Positions 7,987 to 16,099 of a stretch of 64,000 nucleotides of DNA are shown piece after piece. The stretch is from Murimonas intestini (GTDB lineage: Bacteria; Bacillota; Clostridia; Lachnospirales; Lachnospiraceae), in contig NZ_JANKBI010000004.1 in the NCBI RefSeq assembly GCF_024622195.1, forward strand, positions 62,001 through 126,000, written 5' to 3'. Under the pieces are notes generated by a model that was given only the letters and a program-made list of their open reading frames with translations, did not search any database and had not been told where the DNA came from. Position numbers and translations under genes: made by a program. Each line of letters begins with the position of its first letter. Positions within the stretch are counted from its first letter, which is position 1.

Positions 7987-8063
7987 TTATGTTCTCCTTT
8001 GTAGAAGATGGATTACTTCCTCTGTTTCAACGCCAGTCCAATCAGCTGCTCTTCCTAATTTGC
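7987..8063 (-). pseudogene. Possible frameshifted small gene remnant
   Basis: On the minus strand a protein-like stretch reading KLGRAADWTGVETEEVIHLL runs to a TAA at 7987, but has no in-frame start. An ATG GCA AAT just upstream is one base out of frame in an A-rich spot; a single added base would join them into a roughly 25-residue peptide. Either this is a decayed small gene or coincidence. Confidence 0.25.
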
Positions 8064-8102
8064 CATGAGCATAAAATCATTTTTCAAACTTCGGTGCTTG
8101 AA

Positions 8103-9419
8103 CTATTTGAGTTTATACTTCTTCGCAGCACCTCTGCCGATAATATCAATCAATCCACATTCACTCATCTGACGGGCGAGCAAATATGCTCTTGTCTTTT
8201 TAATATTCAGCAGCTCCTGCAGATCTTCGTCGGTCATTTCACCGTACTCGGCTAAATAATCCATTACCGTTTTCATTTGCGGAGTGACTACCACAGGTGC
8301 TTTTTCAGCTGTTTCCGGTACGCTTTCGGCAACAGAACCACTGGCATTCATGTTAGGCAGCACCAGTTTAAATGTGTTGGTGGTCACTTCAATGCGTGGC
8401 TGCACGGCACAATCCTTATAGAGCGCATAGATTTTTCGGATACCGATGCCGTAGGATTCAATCAGCCTTAAACGATGGAAGATTTCAGCCAACTTGCGGT
8501 TGCGGGGCTGAGAAATGCCATTACGAATATCGTCAGCAGAAAGACCGGGCAGCAGGCCGCCAATAGAAATAAATTCTATGCAAGAGTCGTTGACATTGAT
8601 AATAATGCTGCCGCTGTAACTGTAGTCACGATGGACAAGGGCGTTGAGCAATGCTTCACGCAAAGCATCTTCAGGATAATCAGAAAGCTCCACTCGCTCC
8701 AAACCCTTGAAGGTAGCGGCAGTGCGGTTGCAGAGCGTCAGATATGCATAGCTGTCATCCAGCTGCTTGAAGATGGAGCCACCAAACTCCTTTGCGTCCT
8801 TGAAGGTAATATTCGCATCATCACCAAACACGGCAATCTTGGTTGTATGCTGGCACTGGTCTGACAGGATCATAGCCAGGTTGGTGTATTGATCGTCATG
8901 GATGTTTCGTAGGCCGAGCGCAATGTACTTTGCTTCGGAGAAATCAACCTTATACCGCTTGAAGGTACGCTCTGCTTCCTCAAAGGACAGCTCCTGCTGG
9001 GCTGTACGCATTTCCTCGAATACATCGCCGTCAGAATCTTTGATCATTCTGCGAATCTGATCCGGAGATGCCTGTACGCTGGATGCACCCTGACGAACAT
9101 AAACACCGTTGGGCTTCATTCCCTTGGATTTCAGATAATAAGGCTTATAGCTGCCTTCACCGACTTCAATCTGAATCACTTTATTATCTTGGAGGACATA
9201 CCGCACGAACATGGTAACATCCGGTGCAATAGCATCACGGATTTCATTGGTCAAGCGGGTGTAAGTTTCATCCACATTATCAATACCGGTCAGATTACCT
9301 TTATCGTCGATGCCGATGTAGATAACACCGCCGTCAGTATTTGCAAACGCAATGACTTCCTTGTAGATGTCATCGATCATCTGAGATTTATATTCAATAC
9401 ACCCACTTTCATATTGCAT
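8103..9419 (-). CDS. AlbA_2 (divergent AAA_4) domain putative transcriptional regulator
   Basis: A 438-residue protein of the family often annotated as ATP-dependent DNA helicase RecG-like or putative DNA-binding protein; it has no helicase motifs. Residues 1-130 form the AlbA_2/Schlafen-like domain (start ESGCIEYKSQ, then FANTDGGVIYIGIDDKG). Residues ~240-330 resemble HATPase_c_4 (REALLNALVHRDYS). The last ~65 residues look like a winged helix. GGAGGG lies 7 bases before the ATG. The promoter carries repeated GTGAAAA sites, suggesting autoregulation. Relatives occur near defence and mobile genes, but no target is evident here. Confidence 0.82.
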   Translation of the reverse strand: MQYESGCIEYKSQMIDDIYKEVIAFANTDGGVIYIGIDDKGNLTGIDNVDETYTRLTNEIRDAIAPDVTMFVRYVLQDNKVIQIEVGEGSYKPYYLKSKGMKPNGVYVRQGASSVQASPDQIRRMIKDSDGDVFEEMRTAQQELSFEEAERTFKRYKVDFSEAKYIALGLRNIHDDQYTNLAMILSDQCQHTTKIAVFGDDANITFKDAKEFGGSIFKQLDDSYAYLTLCNRTAATFKGLERVELSDYPEDALREALLNALVHRDYSYSGSIIINVNDSCIEFISIGGLLPGLSADDIRNGISQPRNRKLAEIFHRLRLIESYGIGIRKIYALYKDCAVQPRIEVTTNTFKLVLPNMNASGSVAESVPETAEKAPVVVTPQMKTVMDYLAEYGEMTDEDLQELLNIKKTRAYLLARQMSECGLIDIIGRGAAKKYKLK

Positions 9420-9460
9420 ACATTGTCCCTCCTCTTAACAGTTCGCCTGTTGATACTTAT

Positions 9461-9536
9461 ATTATACTCTGATTTTCACTTTTTTCAATATCACAGAGTG
9501 AAAATTCACATTTCATTCACTATGTGAATGTGAAAA
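9461..9536 (-). promoter_or_regulatory. Promoter and palindrome array of the AlbA_2-family gene
   Basis: On the minus strand TTGAAA (9483-9488) and TATAAT (9461-9466) are 16 bases apart. Plus-strand TTTTCAC (9473-9479), GTGAAAA (9498-9504 and 9530-9536) and the palindrome TTCAC-TAT-GTGAA (9516-9528) surround and overlap the -35. The spacing suits cooperative binding by a dimeric repressor, plausibly the gene's own product. Confidence 0.6.
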
Positions 9537-9622
9537 TTTGTTTTTATATTGGAACACAAAAGAAAGGGACAGTCGGGAAATAGATAGTCACACCTGGCCT
9601 CAAATTTTTCCAAAAAAGAAAA

Positions 9623-9648
9623 AAAGATGGCTAACGACAACCATCTTT
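9623..9648 (-). terminator. Rho-independent terminator
   Basis: Stem AAAGATGG (9623-9630) with CCATCTTT (9641-9648) and a 10-base loop. On the minus strand it runs into a long T-rich tract (TTTTTTTCTTTTTT). It ends the transcript carrying the response-regulator remnant and the genes upstream of it. Confidence 0.7.
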
Positions 9649-9713
9649 CTCTCCGTTACATACGGGGTTGAAAGGTTAAAAACTATAATTAACCGACAAA
9701 CCCTTTTTCTGAT

Positions 9714-9956
9714 TTAGCAATATAATATTGTTTTTATTTTGAATATTTCCCTGTTAACAGACTTGATCAGAAAATCAAGAGGCCTTACTTTAAACAATTC
9801 CATAGCATACCCTGCCTGCTGTGAGATATAGACGATATGAGTCATCTCATCTTCCATCTTTTGCCTTATGATTTCCCCTATCTCCACCCCGCCGACGCCT
9901 GGCAGGTTGATATCTAAAAATATTATATTATAATGACCACCCTGTACATAACTCAT
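9714..9956 (-). pseudogene. Truncated LytTR-type response regulator (receiver fragment)
   Basis: An 80-residue frame covers only the middle of a receiver domain: NIIFLDINLPGVGGVEIG contains the phospho-acceptor Asp region, followed by a YISQQAGYAMELF switch segment and RPLDFLIKSV with the conserved Lys region. The N-terminal ~45 residues with the acidic pocket and the whole output domain are missing, and the frame stops soon after the Lys. A remnant of an AgrA/LytTR-like regulator. It begins 36 bases after the metallopeptidase gene on the same strand. Confidence 0.7.
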
Positions 9957-9991
9957 CCCTCTTTCTGTTTTACTGCAAATACAGCGAAACC

Positions 9992-10363
9992 CTACCCGTT
10001 CCGCCTCTTATACTCCGCGATCTCAATAGCATCTTCCACCTCCAGCTCCTTCTCCCCCGCCAGAGATTCCAGATGGTGCCTGAATTCGTGGAGGATGGTC
10101 TTTCTGAGCCTTTTTGATAAGTCACTTCTGGAGAGATGTCCGTATATCTGCATGTAGGAACCATAGTACAGTACAATGAAACGCCCCAGATACTTGTCCC
10201 TGTGGTATTCTCCCAAAATACACAGGTTATCATCCACACTGGCTGGGTGAAGCTTGCGCTTTTCCTGTACGATCAGGCCTCCGTTTAACTCCCTGTAGAA
10301 TTCCTCCGGCAATGTGTCTGCTATTTCCCTGGCCATATTCTCAAATTCTTCAAGCGATACCAT
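9992..10363 (-). CDS. Zincin-like metallopeptidase family protein
   Basis: About 123 residues. HEFRHH near residues 95-100 is the HExxH zinc-binding and catalytic motif, with a downstream acidic helix (EVEDAIEIAEY) that may supply a third ligand. The size and motif fit the small PF06262-type zincin family of unknown substrate. Start 10363 is chosen because AAGGGGG is 5 bases upstream; the longer frame to 10399 lacks a site. It is downstream of the aldehyde dehydrogenase gene with a 55-base gap. No secretion signal. Confidence 0.75.
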   Translation of the reverse strand: MVSLEEFENMAREIADTLPEEFYRELNGGLIVQEKRKLHPASVDDNLCILGEYHRDKYLGRFIVLYYGSYMQIYGHLSRSDLSKRLRKTILHEFRHHLESLAGEKELEVEDAIEIAEYKRRNG

Positions 10364-10418
10364 AAATGCCCCCTTCCAATATCTATTTGGTAAATGCACA
10401 GCCCTGTTGAATATTTAC

Positions 10419-11792
10419 CTATTTCATTATCATCTTCATCATTTTAAAATATAAATCCTTATAAGGCGGATAGCGCAGCGGCATATCGATCAGGCTGGAT
10501 TTCTTCAGGATGCTTTTTCTGTGGCTGAATGTGTCAAAGCTGTCCTTTCCGTGGTAACCGCCCATCCCGCTGTTCCCCACTCCTCCGAATGGCATGTGGG
10601 AGCTCACCAGATGCATGATCGTGTCATTTATGCAGCCACCGCCGAAGGAGACCTTCTGTAAAAGGGATCTTTCCCTCTCTGACTTTCTGGTGAAATAGTA
10701 GCAGGCCAGGGGTTTCGGCCTGTCATTTACAAGCTCCATAGCTTCCTTCATAGATGAGAAGGTGAGTACCGGCAGGATAGGCCCGAATATCTCTTCCTGC
10801 ATCACCGGGGAGTCCCAGCTTACTTCATCCAGAACTGTAGGCGCGATCTGCACACGTTTGGCATCACCGTTCCCACCGATTATGACCTTTCCGCTTCCCA
10901 TCAGCCCCATGAGCCTTTCGTAATGCTTCATGTTCACGATTTTAGGAAAGCTCTCGGACGCCTGGGGTGCAGGACCGTAAAATTTCTTGATAGTAAATAC
11001 GATTTTCTCCAGCAGTTCATCCTTCACTTTCTCATGTACCAGAAGGTAATCAGGAGCTACACATGTCTGGCCGGCATTGATATATTTCCCCCAGACTATC
11101 CTTTTGGCAGCCAGCTCCAGATCCGCCGTTTCATCCACAATACACGGGCTTTTTCCTCCCAGTTCCAGACTCACCGGAGTCAGGTTATGGGAGGCGGACT
11201 CCATGACCAGCTTCCCTACCTTTACGCTTCCGGTAAAGAAGATATAGTCAAACTTCTGGGAAAGGAGAGATTGGTTGGCCTCCCGGCCTCCTTCTATCAC
11301 TGACACGTATTCCGCCGGATAGATTTCCTCCAGCATTTTTTTAATAAGCGCAGATACGTTTGGGGAATAATTGGACGGCTTCACGGCCGCGCAGTTTCCT
11401 GCCGCAATAGCCCCAATCAACGGGTCAAGAGTGAGCAGCACAGGATAATTCCACGGTGACATGATCAGGGCCACACCGTATGGATCCTTAAATATCCTGC
11501 TCTTAGACGGAAAATTTACCAGTGAAGTGTGTACCCTTTCAGGCTTCATCCAATTTTTCAAATGCCGCCTCACAAATGACAATTCATCAAGCACAAGCCC
11601 TATCTCAGTCCCATAAGCTTCAAAAGCAGGCTTATTCAGGTCCTTCTTCAGCGCATCCAGCAGTTCCTGTTCGTGGGACTTTATGGAAGTACGCAGTTTA
11701 TCCAGCTGTTCCTTCCTGAACTCATAGCTGTATGTCTTACCCTTTTTAAAAAATTCCTGCTGCTCTCTGACAATTTCTTCGATTGCTTTCAT
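10419..11792 (-). CDS. NAD(P)-dependent aldehyde dehydrogenase
   Basis: A 457-residue member of the class 3-like group that lacks the long N-terminal extension. The catalytic cysteine C244 is in NAGQTCVAPDYL, and the general base E210 is in SLELGGKSP. The Rossmann-fold segment FTGSVKVG (186-193) and the later EEIFGPILPV motif are present. The C-terminus ends in a hydrophobic and basic stretch (MPLRYPPYKDLYFKMMKMIMK), as in membrane-associated fatty-aldehyde dehydrogenases. GGGAGG precedes the ATG. It starts 18 bases after the serine acetyltransferase gene, so both may be co-transcribed, though the pathway link is unclear. Confidence 0.93.
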   Translation of the reverse strand: MKAIEEIVREQQEFFKKGKTYSYEFRKEQLDKLRTSIKSHEQELLDALKKDLNKPAFEAYGTEIGLVLDELSFVRRHLKNWMKPERVHTSLVNFPSKSRIFKDPYGVALIMSPWNYPVLLTLDPLIGAIAAGNCAAVKPSNYSPNVSALIKKMLEEIYPAEYVSVIEGGREANQSLLSQKFDYIFFTGSVKVGKLVMESASHNLTPVSLELGGKSPCIVDETADLELAAKRIVWGKYINAGQTCVAPDYLLVHEKVKDELLEKIVFTIKKFYGPAPQASESFPKIVNMKHYERLMGLMGSGKVIIGGNGDAKRVQIAPTVLDEVSWDSPVMQEEIFGPILPVLTFSSMKEAMELVNDRPKPLACYYFTRKSERERSLLQKVSFGGGCINDTIMHLVSSHMPFGGVGNSGMGGYHGKDSFDTFSHRKSILKKSSLIDMPLRYPPYKDLYFKMMKMIMK

Positions 11793-11810
11793 AGTGGATC
11801 CCTCCCTGGA

Positions 11811-12764
11811 TCAGTCCTGTTCTTTTCTGTTGAAAAAGCCTTCCTGGCCAAGCTCTGCTGTCCTGGAGCGGTCTTTAAACTGCAGCTCCGGATTCTTGAT
11901 GCTTACCCTGGTATGGGCCGGTACACTTGATGTGACAAAAGCGTTACTTCCGATAACCGCCTCTGTTCCTATGACAGTCTCTCCACCCAGGATAGACGCC
12001 CCGGAATATACTGTTACATTATCTTCCAGTGTTGGATGGCGCTTCTTATGCCGTAAGCTCTGCCCCCCTCTTGTTGACAAAGCACCCAGTGTGACTCCCT
12101 GGTAAAGCTTCACGCCATTACCGATCACAGTCGTCTCACCGATTACCACACCTGTTCCATGGTCAATGAAAAAATATCTGCCGATGGATGCTCCCGGATG
12201 GATATCTATTCCAGTCACACTGTGGGCATACTCAGTCATCATACGCGGAATGAGTGGCACTCCCATCAGAAACAGCTCATGAGCCAGTCTGTTTACAGTA
12301 ATTGCCAGAAGCCCCGGATAAGAAAATATAACTTCATCTGTGTTAAATGCTGCGGGGTCTCCGTCATATGCCGCCTGTACATCCGTGGCGAGCACCTCCC
12401 TGAGACTTGGAAGCTTTTCAAGAAATGCGCTCACTATATCATCAGCCGCATCCACAGCCTCTTCCTTTGTCCTGGGCGCATGTTCCTGGTCATGGAGCAG
12501 AGCCTTGGATACCTGCTTTGTAAGATGATACTGGATATTCTCAAGGAGTTCTCCCACATGATATTCTATGGAACAGCTCTTCAGGTTTTTCATCTCAAAA
12601 TATCCGGGAAATATGACCCACCTGAGCATCTCCAGGATATTCAGTATCGTATCACGGTTCAGCCTGTTCTGGCAGTCGATATTGCAGGTAGCGGGGTACT
12701 GCTCATAGCTGGACATCAGCTCTTCCACAAGATCTTTCATTTCTTTCTGCGTCGTTGTATTCAT
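11811..12764 (-). CDS. Serine O-acetyltransferase
   Basis: 317 residues. The C-terminal ~150 residues form a left-handed beta helix of hexapeptide repeats with the active-site stretch DHGTGVVIGET and GVTLGALSTRGGQ, as in CysE/EpsC. It makes O-acetylserine for cysteine synthesis. The helical N-terminal ~160 residues are longer than in short CysE proteins and resemble the larger EpsC/SAT form of anaerobes. Start MNTTTQKEM at 12764 has AAGGAG upstream; the longer frame to 13001 overlaps the MATE gene and is rejected. No cysK is adjacent. Confidence 0.9.
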   Translation of the reverse strand: MNTTTQKEMKDLVEELMSSYEQYPATCNIDCQNRLNRDTILNILEMLRWVIFPGYFEMKNLKSCSIEYHVGELLENIQYHLTKQVSKALLHDQEHAPRTKEEAVDAADDIVSAFLEKLPSLREVLATDVQAAYDGDPAAFNTDEVIFSYPGLLAITVNRLAHELFLMGVPLIPRMMTEYAHSVTGIDIHPGASIGRYFFIDHGTGVVIGETTVIGNGVKLYQGVTLGALSTRGGQSLRHKKRHPTLEDNVTVYSGASILGGETVIGTEAVIGSNAFVTSSVPAHTRVSIKNPELQFKDRSRTAELGQEGFFNRKEQD

Positions 12765-12820
12765 AATTTTTACACTCCTTTTTTTATGTGATGAATAAAT
12801 ACTCTTATTCCAGCGGGGAT

Positions 12821-14155
12821 CTATGCCCGCATGCCTTCTTTCCACACGCCCTTCATGTAAAAGGCTACAGATAAAACTGCGGCCAGTGACCAGCCTACAG
12901 GCCATGCCATCCAGATTCCTGTCGTCCCAAAAGATCCTGAAAAAGCAAATGCCAGGATTACTCTCAGCAGAAGGTCTGTGAATGTAGCTATCATAAAGCA
13001 TTTCATAGATCCTGCGCCCCGGAGCACTCCGTCTGCCATCAGCTTAAAACCGACTATGATATAAAATGGGGATACGATACGCAGGAATTCACGTCCTATC
13101 CCGATCGCCACATCACTTTCCTTGTTCATGAACAGCATAAGCATATGTTCATCAAAGAAGAAATAGACAATAAAGAATGGAAGCACTACACAGGCCAGCA
13201 TGACAATGGAAGACCTGAATCCCTTCCTGACCCTTTCCAGCTTTCCTGCCCCTATATTCTGTGCTGTAAAGCTGGACAGCCCGTTTGCCAGAGTTGTAAT
13301 TGAAGTAATGGAAAAGGTGTTCAGCTTCACAGCTGCAGAGTACCCGGCGATAGCCGCCGACCCGAATCCATTGACAAGAAACTGGATAAAAATATTCCCC
13401 ACAGATATAAAGCTCTGCTGAAGGATACTCGGCACTGCGATCCAGCTTATCTTGCCGAGCATGGCAAGTGAGAACAGAGCCGGCTTCTCCTGTGTCCTGA
13501 CTGATCTGACCCTGCTGGTCAAGGTAACGGCAGAGAGGATACATGAAATTCCCTGTGCTATGAAAGTCGCCCAGGCTACGCCTGCCACTCCCATTTTCAG
13601 AAAGATCACAAATACAAGATCTAATATGATATTCCCGATAGATGAACCGATCAGAAAATAGAGGGGCGTCCTGGAATCACCCAGAGCTGTAAAAATACCT
13701 GTACATATATTATAGAGGAACAAAAAGGCCAGGCCCCCTATATAGATGTTCAGATACAGAGCCGCATCTGAAAATATATTATCCGGCGTCCTTATCATCT
13801 CCAGCATGGGATGGCAGAACAGCAGCCCCAAAAGAGTCAGGAGTATACTCAGCGCACCGCATGAAAAAAATGTGGTGGTGATCGCCGTTTTCATTTCCCC
13901 GTATTTTCTTGCTCCAAACAGCTGTGAGATCACTACTGAACAGCCGATATTGCACCCCATGGCTATCGCCATAAATATCATCGTAATGGGGTAAGAGGCC
14001 CCAACGGCCGCCAGGGCCCCTTCTCCCACAAATTTTCCTGCTATCATGCTGTCCGCGATATTATATATCTGCTGGAACATAACGCTGATGAGCATAGGGA
14101 TAGAAAAAGCCCACAATATCCTTGAAGGCTTTCCCTCTGTCATATCTTTAATCAT
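12821..14155 (-). CDS. MATE family efflux transporter
   Basis: A 444-residue integral membrane protein with about 12 hydrophobic spans in two homologous halves. It begins MIKDMTEGKPSRILWAFSIP, a start typical of the DinF/NorM-like MATE branch in Clostridia. It would expel cationic compounds in exchange for Na+ or H+. The ATG has GGAAAA upstream. It stands 56 bases ahead of the serine acetyltransferase gene. Substrate unknown. Confidence 0.93.
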   Translation of the reverse strand: MIKDMTEGKPSRILWAFSIPMLISVMFQQIYNIADSMIAGKFVGEGALAAVGASYPITMIFMAIAMGCNIGCSVVISQLFGARKYGEMKTAITTTFFSCGALSILLTLLGLLFCHPMLEMIRTPDNIFSDAALYLNIYIGGLAFLFLYNICTGIFTALGDSRTPLYFLIGSSIGNIILDLVFVIFLKMGVAGVAWATFIAQGISCILSAVTLTSRVRSVRTQEKPALFSLAMLGKISWIAVPSILQQSFISVGNIFIQFLVNGFGSAAIAGYSAAVKLNTFSITSITTLANGLSSFTAQNIGAGKLERVRKGFRSSIVMLACVVLPFFIVYFFFDEHMLMLFMNKESDVAIGIGREFLRIVSPFYIIVGFKLMADGVLRGAGSMKCFMIATFTDLLLRVILAFAFSGSFGTTGIWMAWPVGWSLAAVLSVAFYMKGVWKEGMRA

Positions 14156-14285
14156 AATTTTCCGCGCAACTGTTTGGCACCTTCACAGTTACTTTTCCCC
14201 TTCTTAAATGTATAATTCCATAAATGTTTATATGGAATCATTCTAATACCTGCCGCGTCCCTTGTCAAACGTAACTGTTAAATAA

Positions 14286-14319
14286 CGCCAGGCCTCCTCC
14301 CGTCCGGAAGAGCCTGGCG
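14286..14319 (-). terminator. Probable terminator of the split-kinase operon
   Basis: Arms CGCCAGGC (14286-14293) and GCCTGGCG (14312-14319) lie 22 bases beyond the stop at 14341 and are followed on the minus strand by TTATTT. The loop is long and G/C rich, and the U-tract is modest. Confidence 0.55.
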
Positions 14320-14340
14320 CTCACTGTCTCCATATATCGT

Positions 14341-15219
14341 TCAAAATGACTCATCAGTTTTGCAGACTTTTAGCAGGTGTCTTAAGATACCCAATGCTTC
14401 CTCCTGACTGTCAATATTTTCAGAAAGGTAATATAATGCAGAAAGATAATTATTCCACTCATGCCTGAGACGGGCAAAGGCTTCGATCCTGTCTTCCAGA
14501 TCACGGTAATATATTTGCTCCTGTTCCATCAGGCTCTGGACTCTTGCGTACTCCTTCTGCAGCTCTTCTCTCTGGGCCTGCCATTTCCACAGAACACATA
14601 AAAGCATTGCCCCGCAGCTGCTGAGGGCGAGTCCTAAAAGGATTATAACTGTATCCTTCATAACCGTATTAACATTATATTCTGTAAATCCGCACAAAAA
14701 AAACAGCTGGGAAACCGGAAGACACAAATAGTACCACATTCCTGCTACTTTTCTTGTTCTTACATTACTGTTCCAGATCCATGAAATAGTAACAGCAAAA
14801 AAGACAGAAAATATATCCATTATGATCATCGGCATAATTAATGTGGGGCCTTTCCATAATAAAGCATCCCAGTCAAACGGTTTGCCCGCTGCTATAATCA
14901 CAATCCGTGCCATAAATTCACTGCAGAAACTTATCATCTGAACAATTGCAAAGCCAAACAATCTGACAGGCAATGGATCCTTAAATCCAAATATCACTAT
15001 AGCAAGTGTGACAGCCTGGCTTATTAATACAGTATATGCATCCCAGGGTATAAACACTCCTATTTTTATGACACAAATAGACATCAGTATAAACTGGCTG
15101 ACAACAAACACACAGCCCTTCTTATACCGGGGAGTCAAAACCATGACCCACATGCCGCAAATTGCAAAAACATCAACTGCTTCAAGCAGCATATATATCC
15201 AGAAATATTTATTGTCCAT
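14341..15219 (-). CDS. Membrane protein ending in a histidine-kinase DHp segment, no ATPase domain (paralogue 2)
   Basis: 292 residues. About six membrane spans fill residues 5-215. A coiled helix (QREELQKEYARVQSLMEQEQ) leads to ARLRHEWNNYLSAL, the phospho-acceptor helix of AgrC/Spo0B-like kinases, with H253 and the HExxN pattern. The protein stops about 40 residues later, so the GHKL ATPase domain is absent. The same architecture, with His at the same position 253, occurs in the gene just upstream (15239). It could be phosphorylated in trans by the ATPase-bearing partner at 16099. It is the last gene of the operon, 19 bases after its paralogue. Confidence 0.75.
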   Translation of the reverse strand: MDNKYFWIYMLLEAVDVFAICGMWVMVLTPRYKKGCVFVVSQFILMSICVIKIGVFIPWDAYTVLISQAVTLAIVIFGFKDPLPVRLFGFAIVQMISFCSEFMARIVIIAAGKPFDWDALLWKGPTLIMPMIIMDIFSVFFAVTISWIWNSNVRTRKVAGMWYYLCLPVSQLFFLCGFTEYNVNTVMKDTVIILLGLALSSCGAMLLCVLWKWQAQREELQKEYARVQSLMEQEQIYYRDLEDRIEAFARLRHEWNNYLSALYYLSENIDSQEEALGILRHLLKVCKTDESF

Positions 15220-15238
15220 TGTGCTCCTTTCTCCACAG

Positions 15239-16099
15239 TTACATTTTTTTCTTTAGCTCATCCAGTACCTGAAGGGCCTCATCCCTGTCCGCCTCATTAT
15301 CCAGCAGATAGTAAACTACAGTAAGGCAATTATTCCATTCATGCCTCAGATGCGCCATGGATTCAACCTGCTCCTCCAGATCGTCAAACTCCACTTTCTC
15401 CTGTTCCATCAAATAACTTACGCGCATAATTTCCCGCTGCAGCTCTTCTTTCTGCGCCTGCCAGTTCCACAATATACATAATAAAATACCGGTGCCTCCG
15501 GAAATAATCATTCCCAGCTGATAAATAATTTTGTCGTAAATATGTAAACTTCCGATCACGGCTGCACCCAGTATGAAAAATACATAATTAATTGAGACTA
15601 AAATATAAATATTTATTCCCACAATCTTCTTATAACGCACCTTCTTATTCCAAAAATAAGTTGTCACCAGATTCATCAGCACAAAAAAGAAGCACATCAT
15701 ATAATGGTATGGAATCAGTTCCGGCCGATGCCAGACAGTGAAATCCCACACAATTTTATCGCCTCTGAGTACTGCTGCCGCCCTCGTTAAATATTCTGCG
15801 GCTGCACTGGCGGTTATCATAAGCACAAAATAAAAAAGCTTTAATTTCAAAGAATCTTTAAATAATATTATAACATTTATCAGTAAGATCAGCTGGTTGG
15901 CCTGGATCAAAAAGACTGCCGCATCATGTTCCGCTATTATATCCGAACATTTCAAAATACTCAGAGCTATAGTTACGCCAATACCCAGAATCAAAGGATA
16001 TTTTTTTCTGAATCTCAGATTAAGAGACAATACAAAGCACCCATAATATGTTAATATCTGAACAAAATGAAGAGCTAAAAATACCACAGTACTATTCAT
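15239..16099 (-). CDS. Membrane protein ending in a histidine-kinase DHp segment, no ATPase domain (paralogue 1)
   Basis: 286 residues, built like the downstream paralogue: about six spans, then a coiled linker (AQKEELQREIMRVSYLMEQE), then AHLRHEWNNCLTVVYYL with H253, and a stop 33 residues later. There is no N, G1 or G2 box, so it cannot bind ATP alone. Its ATG overlaps the stop of the ATPase-bearing gene (TGATG), implying translational coupling and fixed stoichiometry. The tail DEALQVLDELKKKM parallels EEALGILRHLLKVCK of its paralogue, so the truncation looks ancestral rather than a recent break. Confidence 0.75.
   Translation of the reverse strand: MNSTVVFLALHFVQILTYYGCFVLSLNLRFRKKYPLILGIGVTIALSILKCSDIIAEHDAAVFLIQANQLILLINVIILFKDSLKLKLFYFVLMITASAAAEYLTRAAAVLRGDKIVWDFTVWHRPELIPYHYMMCFFFVLMNLVTTYFWNKKVRYKKIVGINIYILVSINYVFFILGAAVIGSLHIYDKIIYQLGMIISGGTGILLCILWNWQAQKEELQREIMRVSYLMEQEKVEFDDLEEQVESMAHLRHEWNNCLTVVYYLLDNEADRDEALQVLDELKKKM

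Noticed and set aside
7791..9956. An integrated mobile element
   Set aside because: The zinc-ribbon gene, AlbA_2-family gene and regulator remnant look accessory, but I found no flanking repeats, integrase or clear composition change.
11811..13001. Longer 396-residue version of the serine acetyltransferase
   Set aside because: The extra N-terminus overlaps the MATE gene and has no Shine-Dalgarno sequence; the start at 12764 does.
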